The position numbers and the translations under genes are program-made. This document shows positions 8,504 through 16,433 of a stretch of DNA of 64,000 nt, piece after piece; within the stretch, counting starts at the first letter, position 1; the number at the start of each line of letters is the position of its first letter. The stretch is from Pseudomonadota bacterium (GTDB lineage: Bacteria > Pseudomonadota > Alphaproteobacteria > Rhizobiales > Xanthobacteraceae): positions 5,225 to 69,224 of the forward strand of contig JAFAGM010000025.1 of assembly GCA_023422775.1 (NCBI GenBank). Direction: 5' to 3'. The notes below the pieces were generated by a model. The model was not told the origin of the DNA. It made no database searches and saw only the letters and a program-made list of their open reading frames with translations.

Positions 8504-9261
8504 TCCTCGAGGGCCATCAACTCACGATCGGCTATCCGGACCGCGTCGTCGGCACCGGCCTCGACGTCAAACTGCAAAGGGGCGAGGTGCTGGCGCTGCT
8601 CGGGCCGAACGGCTGCGGCAAGACCACGCTGCTCAAGACGCTGCTCGGACTGCTGGCGCCAAAGGCGGGCGAAGTGCGGTTCGACGGCGCTTCGCTGTCG
8701 GGACGTTCGATCCGCGAGCGCGCACGGCTGATCGCCTATGTGCCGCAGACCCATGTCGCGACATTCGCCTTCACCGTGGAAGCGGTGGTGCTGATGGGCC
8801 GCACCGCGCATGGCGACCTGTTCGCCCGGCCGACGGCTGGGGATCGCGAGGTCGCCGCCCGCATGCTCGACCGTCTCGGCATCGCGGCACTGGCGCAACG
8901 GCCCTACACCATGATTTCGGGCGGCGAACGCCAACTGGCGCTGCTGGCGCGCGCGCTGGCGCAGGAACCGCAGTTCATCGTGCTGGACGAGCCTACCGCC
9001 AACCTCGACTTCGGCAACCAGGGCAAGGTGATGCGCGAGATCCGCGCACTGGCGGCGTCCGGGCTCGGCGTCCTCTTCACCACCCATGATCCCAATCACG
9101 CGCTGCGCGCCGCCGACCGCGCCTATCTCCTGCGCGGCGGCGAGCGCATCGCCGAGGGACCCGTGCAACAGATCCTGACCCGCGAACGGCTGGAAATGCT
9201 CTACGGCGCACCGGTGCAGACCATTGCCGACGCGACCGGGACGGCATTCATTCCGGGCTGA
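8500..9261 (+). CDS. ABC transporter ATP-binding protein (FecE/MolC type)
   Basis: A 253-aa ATPase that energises the upstream permease. Walker A is GPNGCGKTTLLK (about residues 32-43), the signature is ISGGERQLALLARAL, and Walker B is FIVLDEPTANLD followed by the switch His in LFTTHDPNHAL. The start codon overlaps the permease stop by 4 bp, so mop, binding protein, permease and ATPase form one tightly coupled operon. No further gene follows before the cyclase at 9463; the 200 bp between show nothing obvious. Confidence 0.92.
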   Translation: MILEGHQLTIGYPDRVVGTGLDVKLQRGEVLALLGPNGCGKTTLLKTLLGLLAPKAGEVRFDGASLSGRSIRERARLIAYVPQTHVATFAFTVEAVVLMGRTAHGDLFARPTAGDREVAARMLDRLGIAALAQRPYTMISGGERQLALLARALAQEPQFIVLDEPTANLDFGNQGKVMREIRALAASGLGVLFTTHDPNHALRAADRAYLLRGGERIAEGPVQQILTRERLEMLYGAPVQTIADATGTAFIPG

Positions 9262-9462
9262 GGTGAAGGCCGGACCAGAATACGGCACGCCATTCCAGGA
9301 CGGGTTTCTGGTGCAAAATCAGGCTGTACGGCCGCGAACACATGGTGTTCAATCCGTGGAACCGCCTGCCCGAGCACTTGCCTGGCAGCGTCGACCGGAT
9401 GCGCGCCCAGCGGCCTATCCTGCCTCCCCGCAGGCGCGGCGGAAACCCAACATGGTGGCGTC

Positions 9463-12400
9463 ATGAGCAGCCAGCCGAAGCCGGATCAGCCGGGCGGACT
9501 TCAGTGGACGCGGTCGGCGCCGGGCGTCGGGAGCGAGGCCCTGCACGCCGAACGCCGCCAGCTTACCGTGGCATTTGTCGACATCATCGGCTCGACACCC
9601 CTGAGCGAGCGCATCGATCCCGAAGAATTCTTCGCCGTCATCAGAACCTACCGCGATATCTGCGACCGGGAGATTCGCCGCTACGGCGGTCATATCGCCA
9701 GACTGATCGGGGACGGATTGCTGGCATATTTTGGCGTGCCGCAAGCTCATGAGAATGATCCCGAACGCGCGGTGCGCGCTTCGCTCGCGATCGCCGCGGC
9801 GATCAAGGAACATGAGTTTCCGCTGTCGGATGGCAGCTTCGTCCGCCTTGGTGTGCGCATCGGGGTGAACACCGGGGTGGTGGTCGTCGGCAGCGTCCCC
9901 GGCGAGCCTCCCGATCGGCGGGAAGTGTTCGGCAGTTCCGCACACGTCGCCGCCCGCCTGCAGGGGCTCGCCGGCGAGAATGGCGTCGTGGTCGGTTCGA
10001 GCACTTACGAACTGACGCGCGGAACGTTCAGTTACGCGCCGCTTGGCAGACGGCCGCTCAAGGGCGTCGAGGAGCCGATCGATGCGTGGCGTGCGGAAGC
10101 CCTTGCGTCCAGCGAGAGCAGATTCGACCGCGCGCGGAGGTCGCCTCTCGCCCCGATGATCAGCCGCACCGGCGAAAGCGCATTGCTCGCCGAGATGTGG
10201 CAGCAAACCACAGCAGGTTCGGGACAGGTTGGCATCATTTCCGGCGAGCCCGGCATAGGGAAGTCGCGTCTGATCCGCCAGTTCCGCAGTGACCTTGACG
10301 CGTCTCCGCGCGATGTCCTGTCGCTGCAATGCTCGCCATTCCACGTCAACACCCCGCTCGCCCCCGAGATCGAGAGGCTCAGGCGCGCGACCGGCATCCG
10401 GGAAACTGACGACCCGGAGCTTGCACTGGCCAAATTGCGCGCGCTCCTGAGAGCCGTCCCCAATGTCGCGCGCGTGCTTCGATACTATGGGGCGATCCTG
10501 TCCATACCGGCCTGCCCGGACTACGAACCCGCGGATCTCGGCTCTCCCTTCGAGCGCGAGCGTGCTTTTCAGATGCTCATCGATGTTCTCGTCGCCGCTT
10601 CGCGCAAGCGGCCCATCCTGGGAATCATCGAAGACGTCCAATGGATAGACCCGACCACGAGCGCATTGCTGGCGCGCATAATTGCCCGCTGTTCCGGCGA
10701 GCGGATCATGATTTTGATCACGCATCGCGACGACTACGGGGCGGACTGGTTGTCGGGCCTGGCAGTTCGAAGAATTGCTCTGCAAAAGCTGGCGCCGCAC
10801 GAATGCGAGCAGATGGTTGCGGCCGTCGCGGGCGGCGATATCGTGTCGCGCCGGATCACCAGCCAGATCGTGGAAAGAACCGATGGCGTGCCGCTCTTCG
10901 TGGAGGAGTTTACGCGGGCCGTGATCGATTCCCGCGCAGTCGAGCGCGACACCGACGGCCTGGCGTTGGGCGAGAAATTGCCCAAGCCATTGGTGCCGTC
11001 AAGCATTCACGATTCGCTGATGGAACGGCTTGATCGTCTCGGTCCCGCAAAGCGCGTCGCACAGATCGCTTCCGTTTTCGGCAGGCAGTTCACGCATGAC
11101 GCCATACTGAACGTGCTTCCGGGAAGAGGCCAGACGCTGCAACATTCGTTGCAGGCGCTGGAGAGCGCCGGGATCGTGTACCGCATCGAGGACTCCCAGA
11201 TCGCCCTGTTCGCGTTCAAGCACGCGATGATACAGGAAGCCGCCTATTCCTCGCTGCTGAAGGAAGAACGGCGCGAACTCCACGCGCGCGTCGCATCGTG
11301 GCTGCTTCAGGAGGCAACGATCCGGGAGAGCCGCCAGCCCGCCGTGCTCGGCTATCACTATGCACGCGCAGGCAACATTCCGGAGGCGATCGAGGCCTGG
11401 CTTCAGGCGGGCAAATCGGCGCTCCGCCGATCAGCCACCAAGGAGGCCGTGGCCCATCTTCGCGAGGGGCTCTCGCTGATTCCGAAGCTGCCCGCTTCGC
11501 CACAGCGTTTTGAGGCTGAAATCGCACTGCAGTCCAACCTCGCGATGGCCTACACCGCCAACGCCGGGTGGTCCGATCCGAACGTCTATGGACCCTACAG
11601 TCGCGCACTCAAGCTTTGCGCAAACCACGGCACCATTCGCGAGAAGGCGACGGTGCTGTTTGGAAGTACCATAGCCAAGCTGGTCAACTGCGAGCTCACC
11701 AAGGGCCTCGGGCACGCGCAGGATTTCGTCCGGCGGGCCGAGGAATGGCGCGACGACGAGGCCGTGCTCATGGCGTACACCGCGGCCGTAATCGCCAATT
11801 TCTTTCTCGGTCGCCTGGAGCAGGCGAGCGACCTCGCGGCACTGATCAGCGCCCGCTACGATCCTCGTCAGCACGGCAAACTGGTCCAGATCTATCAACA
11901 TGATCCGTTGATCGTGTCGCTGGTCTATTCCGGACACATCGAATGGCTGTTGGGCCGGCCCGGCCGGGCCAGGGAGTGCTGCGAAACGGCGCGGCAACTG
12001 GCAAACGAGATCGGGCATCCTTTCATGCTGGCATTTGCCTCCATTCTGGGCGTGGCCGATCACTGGTATGAAGGCGATCTTGCGGCCAACCTGGCCAGCG
12101 TCGAGCGCGGTCTGAAGGTCGCCGACGAGTTCGGCTATCCGATGTACCGGGTCATCGGGCCGTTGTGGGCGACGGCGGCGCTGGCTGCACGGGGTCCGGC
12201 GCCGAAGGTGCTCGATCAACTGTCCGGCCTGCTCGGCAAACTACCCGCCGAGAACAGGTGCATTCAGATGCCGCTCTATCGGATCCTCCTCGCCACCGAA
12301 TTCGGACGGATCGGGCAGATCGAAAGGGCCCGAAGCCTCGCGGCTTCGGCCGAGGCCCTGATGAAGCAAACCGGCGAGCGCTGGGCTGCTCCCGAGGTTT

Positions 12401-12681
12401 ATCGAATCCATGGCTCGCTGCTGTGCCAGGAACCGTTGCGGGACGACCGGGCGGCCATGGGCCAGTTCAAACGCTCGCTTGCCTCTGCCAGAAAACTCGG
12501 GGCAGTCGGTTGGGAGTTGCGCACGGCGATCAGCATCGCGCGCCTGCTCAGCGCCGGCGAGAGCGCATCCGGACGCGCGAAGGCGCGGGACCTGCTGATG
12601 TCGACCCGGACGAAATTTGCATCCGCGGAAACTTCCCGCGACCTGCGCGAGGCCGATGACCTGGTGAAAGCGTTGAACTAA
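9463..12681 (+). CDS. Class III cyclase / AAA ATPase / TPR multidomain signalling protein
   Basis: A 1072-aa cytoplasmic protein. Residues about 30-210 form a class III nucleotide cyclase domain with both metal aspartates (FVDIIGS and LIGDGLLAYFG). A P-loop ATPase follows with Walker A SGEPGIGKSRL near residue 260 and Walker B IIEDVQWIDP near 386. The rest, from about 640, is helical TPR-like repeat. In the cyclase signature the usual Asn of N-x-x-x-R is His (GSSAHVAARL), so catalysis may be altered. The layout resembles the large cyclase/LuxR-less MalT-like regulators common in Bradyrhizobium. No membrane segment is seen. The gene is isolated, so its signal and partners are unknown. Confidence 0.88.
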   Translation: MSSQPKPDQPGGLQWTRSAPGVGSEALHAERRQLTVAFVDIIGSTPLSERIDPEEFFAVIRTYRDICDREIRRYGGHIARLIGDGLLAYFGVPQAHENDPERAVRASLAIAAAIKEHEFPLSDGSFVRLGVRIGVNTGVVVVGSVPGEPPDRREVFGSSAHVAARLQGLAGENGVVVGSSTYELTRGTFSYAPLGRRPLKGVEEPIDAWRAEALASSESRFDRARRSPLAPMISRTGESALLAEMWQQTTAGSGQVGIISGEPGIGKSRLIRQFRSDLDASPRDVLSLQCSPFHVNTPLAPEIERLRRATGIRETDDPELALAKLRALLRAVPNVARVLRYYGAILSIPACPDYEPADLGSPFERERAFQMLIDVLVAASRKRPILGIIEDVQWIDPTTSALLARIIARCSGERIMILITHRDDYGADWLSGLAVRRIALQKLAPHECEQMVAAVAGGDIVSRRITSQIVERTDGVPLFVEEFTRAVIDSRAVERDTDGLALGEKLPKPLVPSSIHDSLMERLDRLGPAKRVAQIASVFGRQFTHDAILNVLPGRGQTLQHSLQALESAGIVYRIEDSQIALFAFKHAMIQEAAYSSLLKEERRELHARVASWLLQEATIRESRQPAVLGYHYARAGNIPEAIEAWLQAGKSALRRSATKEAVAHLREGLSLIPKLPASPQRFEAEIALQSNLAMAYTANAGWSDPNVYGPYSRALKLCANHGTIREKATVLFGSTIAKLVNCELTKGLGHAQDFVRRAEEWRDDEAVLMAYTAAVIANFFLGRLEQASDLAALISARYDPRQHGKLVQIYQHDPLIVSLVYSGHIEWLLGRPGRARECCETARQLANEIGHPFMLAFASILGVADHWYEGDLAANLASVERGLKVADEFGYPMYRVIGPLWATAALAARGPAPKVLDQLSGLLGKLPAENRCIQMPLYRILLATEFGRIGQIERARSLAASAEALMKQTGERWAAPEVYRIHGSLLCQEPLRDDRAAMGQFKRSLASARKLGAVGWELRTAISIARLLSAGESASGRAKARDLLMSTRTKFASAETSRDLREADDLVKALN

Positions 12682-12710
12682 ATGCGCCTGGCCTGTTTGG
12701 CCGACTCACA

Positions 12711-14120
12711 TCACAGCGATCCCAGGAAACGGATCGCCGAGAGGCTCGGCAGGAACGTATAGGCGCCGCCCCGTGTCGAGACAAATTGCGGCAATCCCCG
12801 CAACCGGATCGTGCCGCCTGATTTGAGCGGCAAGTCGAACCAGCTCGTGTCGGGATCGTTGGTACCCGTGATCGGATCGTTGGAGCCGGTGATGCGCGGA
12901 TCCTGGAGGCCGAGATTCAGCCAGTCGCAGGACATGGCCTCGAACTGGGCGCCGAGGCTCGCCCCGATGAAGTTGCCGAGCAGGCCGCGCTCCGGTTCGT
13001 CGCCGTCACCTCGCTTCGCCGGATCATAGGGTGGCCCATAGGGCACGCCACGCCGGACGAGGCGCCGGCTGTTGTTCGCGATCCGTTGCACGATCTGCCC
13101 GCCTCGCGGGTTGCAGCGACGGATATGGGCACCATGGGGACATCGGATGTCGCCTGCGCCAACGTAGTCAAAATCCGTCAGATCGGCTGTGGGATCGGGC
13201 GCCTCCGCAGACAGTGCCAGCGGCGTGCCGTCGCGCCACCGGCCGCACAGGTTGGCGGCGACGATCTCGCGCAAAGCCGCCCGACGCGACAGGCCTTTGC
13301 CGATCTTCTCTTCATCACCGGGCGACAGCAGCTCGTCGCCTTGCGGGTGCTCGAGCAGATGGGATGCGGCCTGATCGAGATACTGCTCGAAGCCTGCCAC
13401 ATCCTGCCTCAGCACGCGAAAGGCGTTGAAGGTGCCGTTGCGTCCCAACTCCACGGGTTCGGGAACCCGCCACATCAAGCCTTCCAGATTGGTCGGATGT
13501 CCCAGCAACACGGTGCCGAGCGGCGCCCTCGGCTGTCGGTCGGGATAGCGTTCCTGGTCGTGAATCCCCTCGAACCTCGGTTGCGTGATGTTGTCGCGAT
13601 ATCCGAAGTGAACAAAGTCGCCCGCGAAATTATATCCCTCGCGTGTGCCGAGCAGCGTCAGGGCGTTTCGGTCGAGAGCGCGCTGCTGAACCTGGTCGAG
13701 TTGCCTGACATCTCCCGCGTAGATCGTTGCGATGAGATGGATCCGCCCGGGTTCGTCGAAGGGCGACGGCCAGGTTTCCGGCGCGCTCGGCCCGACATCC
13801 CCGAGCTTCAAGGCGCGGGCAGTCATGCCTTCGATGAATTCGTTGGGGAACATTTCAAGCGAAGAACCCGGCGTGCCGAGGGCGCGCAGCCCCTCGTAGG
13901 TCAGGCCGATGTTGAAACAGGTTTCCGGCCTGGCTGCCCCCCAGTTCCCTGTCGTGATCTGCGGCACGTCGTGTTCGCGGCCGGATATGGTGGCGGCGAG
14001 CCAGCGCCGGGCTGCGATGCGATCGGCGACCTCCAGGATGAGGTAGCGGACGTGCGGCCTCCCGGTGTAGCCACGCAGGATGTTGCCCTGCAGATCGGTG
14101 AGATCGAACATGGCGCTCAC
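12711..14120 (-). CDS. DyP-type haem peroxidase
   Basis: A 469-aa dye-decolorising peroxidase. It begins DLTDLQGNILRGY, typical of the longer DyP class. The distal motif appears as HFGYRDNITQP, with the catalytic Asp in place of the common GFRDG form. The proximal haem His lies in CPHGAHIRRCNPRGG, and the distal Arg in RRLVRRGVPYGPPY. There is no signal peptide, so it is cytoplasmic or encapsulated. Its start overlaps the end of the preceding unknown gene by 4 bp, and a catalase-like gene lies before that, giving a three-gene peroxide-related operon. No encapsulin gene is adjacent. Confidence 0.9.
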   Translation of the reverse strand: MSAMFDLTDLQGNILRGYTGRPHVRYLILEVADRIAARRWLAATISGREHDVPQITTGNWGAARPETCFNIGLTYEGLRALGTPGSSLEMFPNEFIEGMTARALKLGDVGPSAPETWPSPFDEPGRIHLIATIYAGDVRQLDQVQQRALDRNALTLLGTREGYNFAGDFVHFGYRDNITQPRFEGIHDQERYPDRQPRAPLGTVLLGHPTNLEGLMWRVPEPVELGRNGTFNAFRVLRQDVAGFEQYLDQAASHLLEHPQGDELLSPGDEEKIGKGLSRRAALREIVAANLCGRWRDGTPLALSAEAPDPTADLTDFDYVGAGDIRCPHGAHIRRCNPRGGQIVQRIANNSRRLVRRGVPYGPPYDPAKRGDGDEPERGLLGNFIGASLGAQFEAMSCDWLNLGLQDPRITGSNDPITGTNDPDTSWFDLPLKSGGTIRLRGLPQFVSTRGGAYTFLPSLSAIRFLGSL

Positions 14121-14842
14121 CAGCCCAGCCCCAGTTGCTTGCGGACCTGAGCTACCGAAAATCCGGGATATGCCCGGTAGCCGCTACCAAGCGAAACGTT
14201 CGCATTGGCGCGAAGCTGCAGGATCATCCTGCGCGGAAGCAGGGTCAGATCGTCATTGACGGGTGATACGGCCTTGTCGCCATTCAGGGCTTCCTGGTCT
14301 CGCAAAAAATCGGTAGCGGTGTCCGGCACCTGGTACAGGTCGTGCTCGTGTATCCATTGGATGAACGCCTCGACATTCTTCTCGCAGGGGATCACGGCAT
14401 CTCCTCCTTCGACGAGTTCGACCACGGCGTTGAACACGCTGCCGATCGTCGCGATGAAGTCGCGAATGTAGTTGGTGAAGTCCCCGTCATAGACGGAGAA
14501 CATGCAGATATTGTCGTTGACGATGACGAAGCGCGCGAAGTGCACGGTGCCGACATTGTCCAATCCGGCAAATATCTGATCCTTGCTCTCCGCGACAGCC
14601 AGGGCTGCTTTCGCGCGGCCGATCGGCGACCTGTACTCCTTCTTCAGCGGCATGATCAGGTTCATCATGCTCTGCAGGTTGTCGCCGGGCTGGATGGACA
14701 GGCGGGGACCGCCGGGCAGAGGCTTCACCGGCGTGCGCCATGCCCAGAAGGGCACCAATATCCATGCCCCCGCGCGCTTGAACCAGGGCTTGTGGTGCAG
14801 TTCGTTCACCCATCGATCGAACCAGCCTCCGCCATTCGGCAT
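14117..14842 (-). CDS. Unrecognised protein between catalase-like and DyP peroxidase genes
   Basis: A 241-aa protein. The frame is open further upstream, but I start it at the ATG 4 nt after the catalase-like stop, which gives MPNGGGWFDRWVNELH. The N-terminal region includes a short hydrophobic patch (AGAWILVPFWAW). The middle has alternating strand and helix character: HFARFVIVNDNICMFSVYDG, then FTNYIRDFIATIGSVFN. The latter resembles ferredoxin-like alpha+beta folds such as those in DyP or EthD proteins, but I cannot assign a family. It overlaps the DyP gene by 4 bp and surely shares its transcript. A lipid, peroxide or electron-donor role is guesswork. Confidence 0.72.
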   Translation of the reverse strand: MPNGGGWFDRWVNELHHKPWFKRAGAWILVPFWAWRTPVKPLPGGPRLSIQPGDNLQSMMNLIMPLKKEYRSPIGRAKAALAVAESKDQIFAGLDNVGTVHFARFVIVNDNICMFSVYDGDFTNYIRDFIATIGSVFNAVVELVEGGDAVIPCEKNVEAFIQWIHEHDLYQVPDTATDFLRDQEALNGDKAVSPVNDDLTLLPRRMILQLRANANVSLGSGYRAYPGFSVAQVRKQLGLGW

Positions 14843-14846
14843 CAGT

Positions 14847-15869
14847 TCAACTCCGGTTGAAGAAGGGGCACGCCAGGCCGTCGCGCATCTTGCGCGAAAC
14901 TTCATAGACCTCCCGACGGGCATCGAGGATCGGATCCCCGGAGGGTTCGATGCCGGGCACGAGCCGCCACGGATTGAAACTGATCTTTTCGCCGGCGGCG
15001 GCCTGATCCTCGGCGACAGCGGTGAGCGTAAGGGTGCCCATGACGACCCGGACCCGCGTGGGAGGCCAGGGCCGCGTGGGATCATCGATCGCATCGCCCG
15101 CTTCGCCGATCGTCATCATCAGCACGAACCGGGCCGGCCACCGCCGCAGCCGGTCGGCAAGTTCCTGGCGCAGATAGTCATCGTCCCGCGGGGCGTCGGG
15201 ATCGGTGTTGCGTACGCCTGCGGCCGGTTGCCAGGAAAAACGAACGGGGCGGCGAACTCCATCGGCACCTTCCACAATGAAGGTGTGGATGGCGTGATAG
15301 GCCGCGCGGGCATAGCTCACCGGAGCGCCGATCATCCCGGCCTCGAACACCCCCAGCTGGGCGAACCGGTGCCGATTGGCGTAACGCAGGATTCCCGCAC
15401 TGGCGTTGGTCTTTTCGCCCGGATACGGGTCGCGACGAGGAACCTTGAGCTGCAGCATGTCGAGAAGCTTTCGCCACGGAGATTCTCTCTCATAGGCTTC
15501 GTGCTTGTCGAACTTGAGGAACTCGAGAAAGTCCTCGACATTGCGGGCGAAGAATTCGCGGAGCGTCGTGGCGATCAGGTCGGTTGCCGCCCCGCTCGGC
15601 AGCAGGAAGCGTGTCGCCATTCCCCGGACATCGGACCATCCATCATGCTGCTCCGGCCCCCCGGACGCGTTGGAGAATCTTATCTTCGCGCAGATGCGCT
15701 GTCCGCCGAAGTGCTCCGCAACGCAATAATTGCGCGCCACATCCGACGCGATGAAATAGCCGTCCACGCCTACGCCGATCGTGTGAACCGGTCTTTGCGC
15801 GGGGTCATGCTTCGGAAGATTGGCAATCATCTCGTCGACGAGCCGCTGTGCTATTGACGCATCAACCAT
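14847..15869 (-). CDS. Catalase-like haem protein (SrpA/mini-catalase type)
   Basis: A 340-aa protein with the compact catalase core. The distal His is in VHTIGVGVDGYF, the conserved block RFSNASGG...DVRGMATRF follows, and the proximal R-x-x-x-Y haem-ligand motif is seen in DARREVYEVS near the C-terminus. Mini-catalases of this kind often have peroxidase or allene-oxide-synthase-like chemistry rather than strong catalase activity. I chose the ATG at 15869 because a GGAGAGGGG ribosome site lies just before it; two Met codons lie 12-15 nt further upstream. It is first in the operon with the unknown protein and the DyP peroxidase. No signal peptide. Confidence 0.82.
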   Translation of the reverse strand: MVDASIAQRLVDEMIANLPKHDPAQRPVHTIGVGVDGYFIASDVARNYCVAEHFGGQRICAKIRFSNASGGPEQHDGWSDVRGMATRFLLPSGAATDLIATTLREFFARNVEDFLEFLKFDKHEAYERESPWRKLLDMLQLKVPRRDPYPGEKTNASAGILRYANRHRFAQLGVFEAGMIGAPVSYARAAYHAIHTFIVEGADGVRRPVRFSWQPAAGVRNTDPDAPRDDDYLRQELADRLRRWPARFVLMMTIGEAGDAIDDPTRPWPPTRVRVVMGTLTLTAVAEDQAAAGEKISFNPWRLVPGIEPSGDPILDARREVYEVSRKMRDGLACPFFNRS

Positions 15870-16053
15870 GCCCCTCTCCATCATGGATGGACCGGCAACA
15901 GGATGCCGTTGGCGCTGTGGGTGCTTGTCGATCGAATTCAGCCCATCCGGCCGAACGTTACATTCGATCGCCGGCCGGAAATGTGATGTGGTTCACAAAT
16001 TGAACCGAATGAGGCGCCGCGGCTGGATCCGGACGGCCGGAGCGTGTAGCCGG

Positions 16054-16332
16054 CTAGTCCGGGCCGACGAGCTCTCGTCGCTTCGTGTAGGGATTGTAGC
16101 GCGGCATGGCTCCCTCGGGAGCATACTCATGCTTTCTGGTGTAGGGATTGTACTGAAGCGTTTCGCCGGGGCCGACAAGCTCCTGCCGCTTCCTGTATGG
16201 GTTGTACTGCGGTACGGCTTCCTTCGGCGCGTACTCGCGTCGATGGGTGTACGGATTATATTGCGGCAGCTGCTGCGCCGCCGCCAGTTCCGGAAGACAT
16301 AGAAGAAAAAGTGTAAATGCGATCACTCGCAT
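16054..16332 (-). CDS. Small secreted protein of four YNPY repeats
   Basis: A 92-aa protein with a clean Sec signal peptide (MRVIAFTLFLLCLPELAAAQ) followed by nothing but four 18-residue repeats. Each starts (Q/R)YNPY(T/R)x(R/K) and ends alternately EYAPxxxxP (units 1 and 3) or ELVGPxx (units 2 and 4), so the real period is a 36-residue pair. The mature form is about 72 aa, rich in Tyr, Pro, Arg and Lys, and probably extended rather than globular. The repeats are also visible in the DNA as recurring tgtagggattgta words. It lies 100 bp downstream of the L,D-transpeptidase on the same strand, so a cell-wall association is conceivable. No known family is recognised. Confidence 0.78.
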   Translation of the reverse strand: MRVIAFTLFLLCLPELAAAQQLPQYNPYTHRREYAPKEAVPQYNPYRKRQELVGPGETLQYNPYTRKHEYAPEGAMPRYNPYTKRRELVGPD

Positions 16333-16433
16333 GGCATCTCACCTGATTCATGCGCCCCTCCCCTCGTGACCTAACATGGTGCCCGCCCGCCATTCCGCCA
16401 GCCGGATCGACGGCGCTATCCTTCACAACCGAG

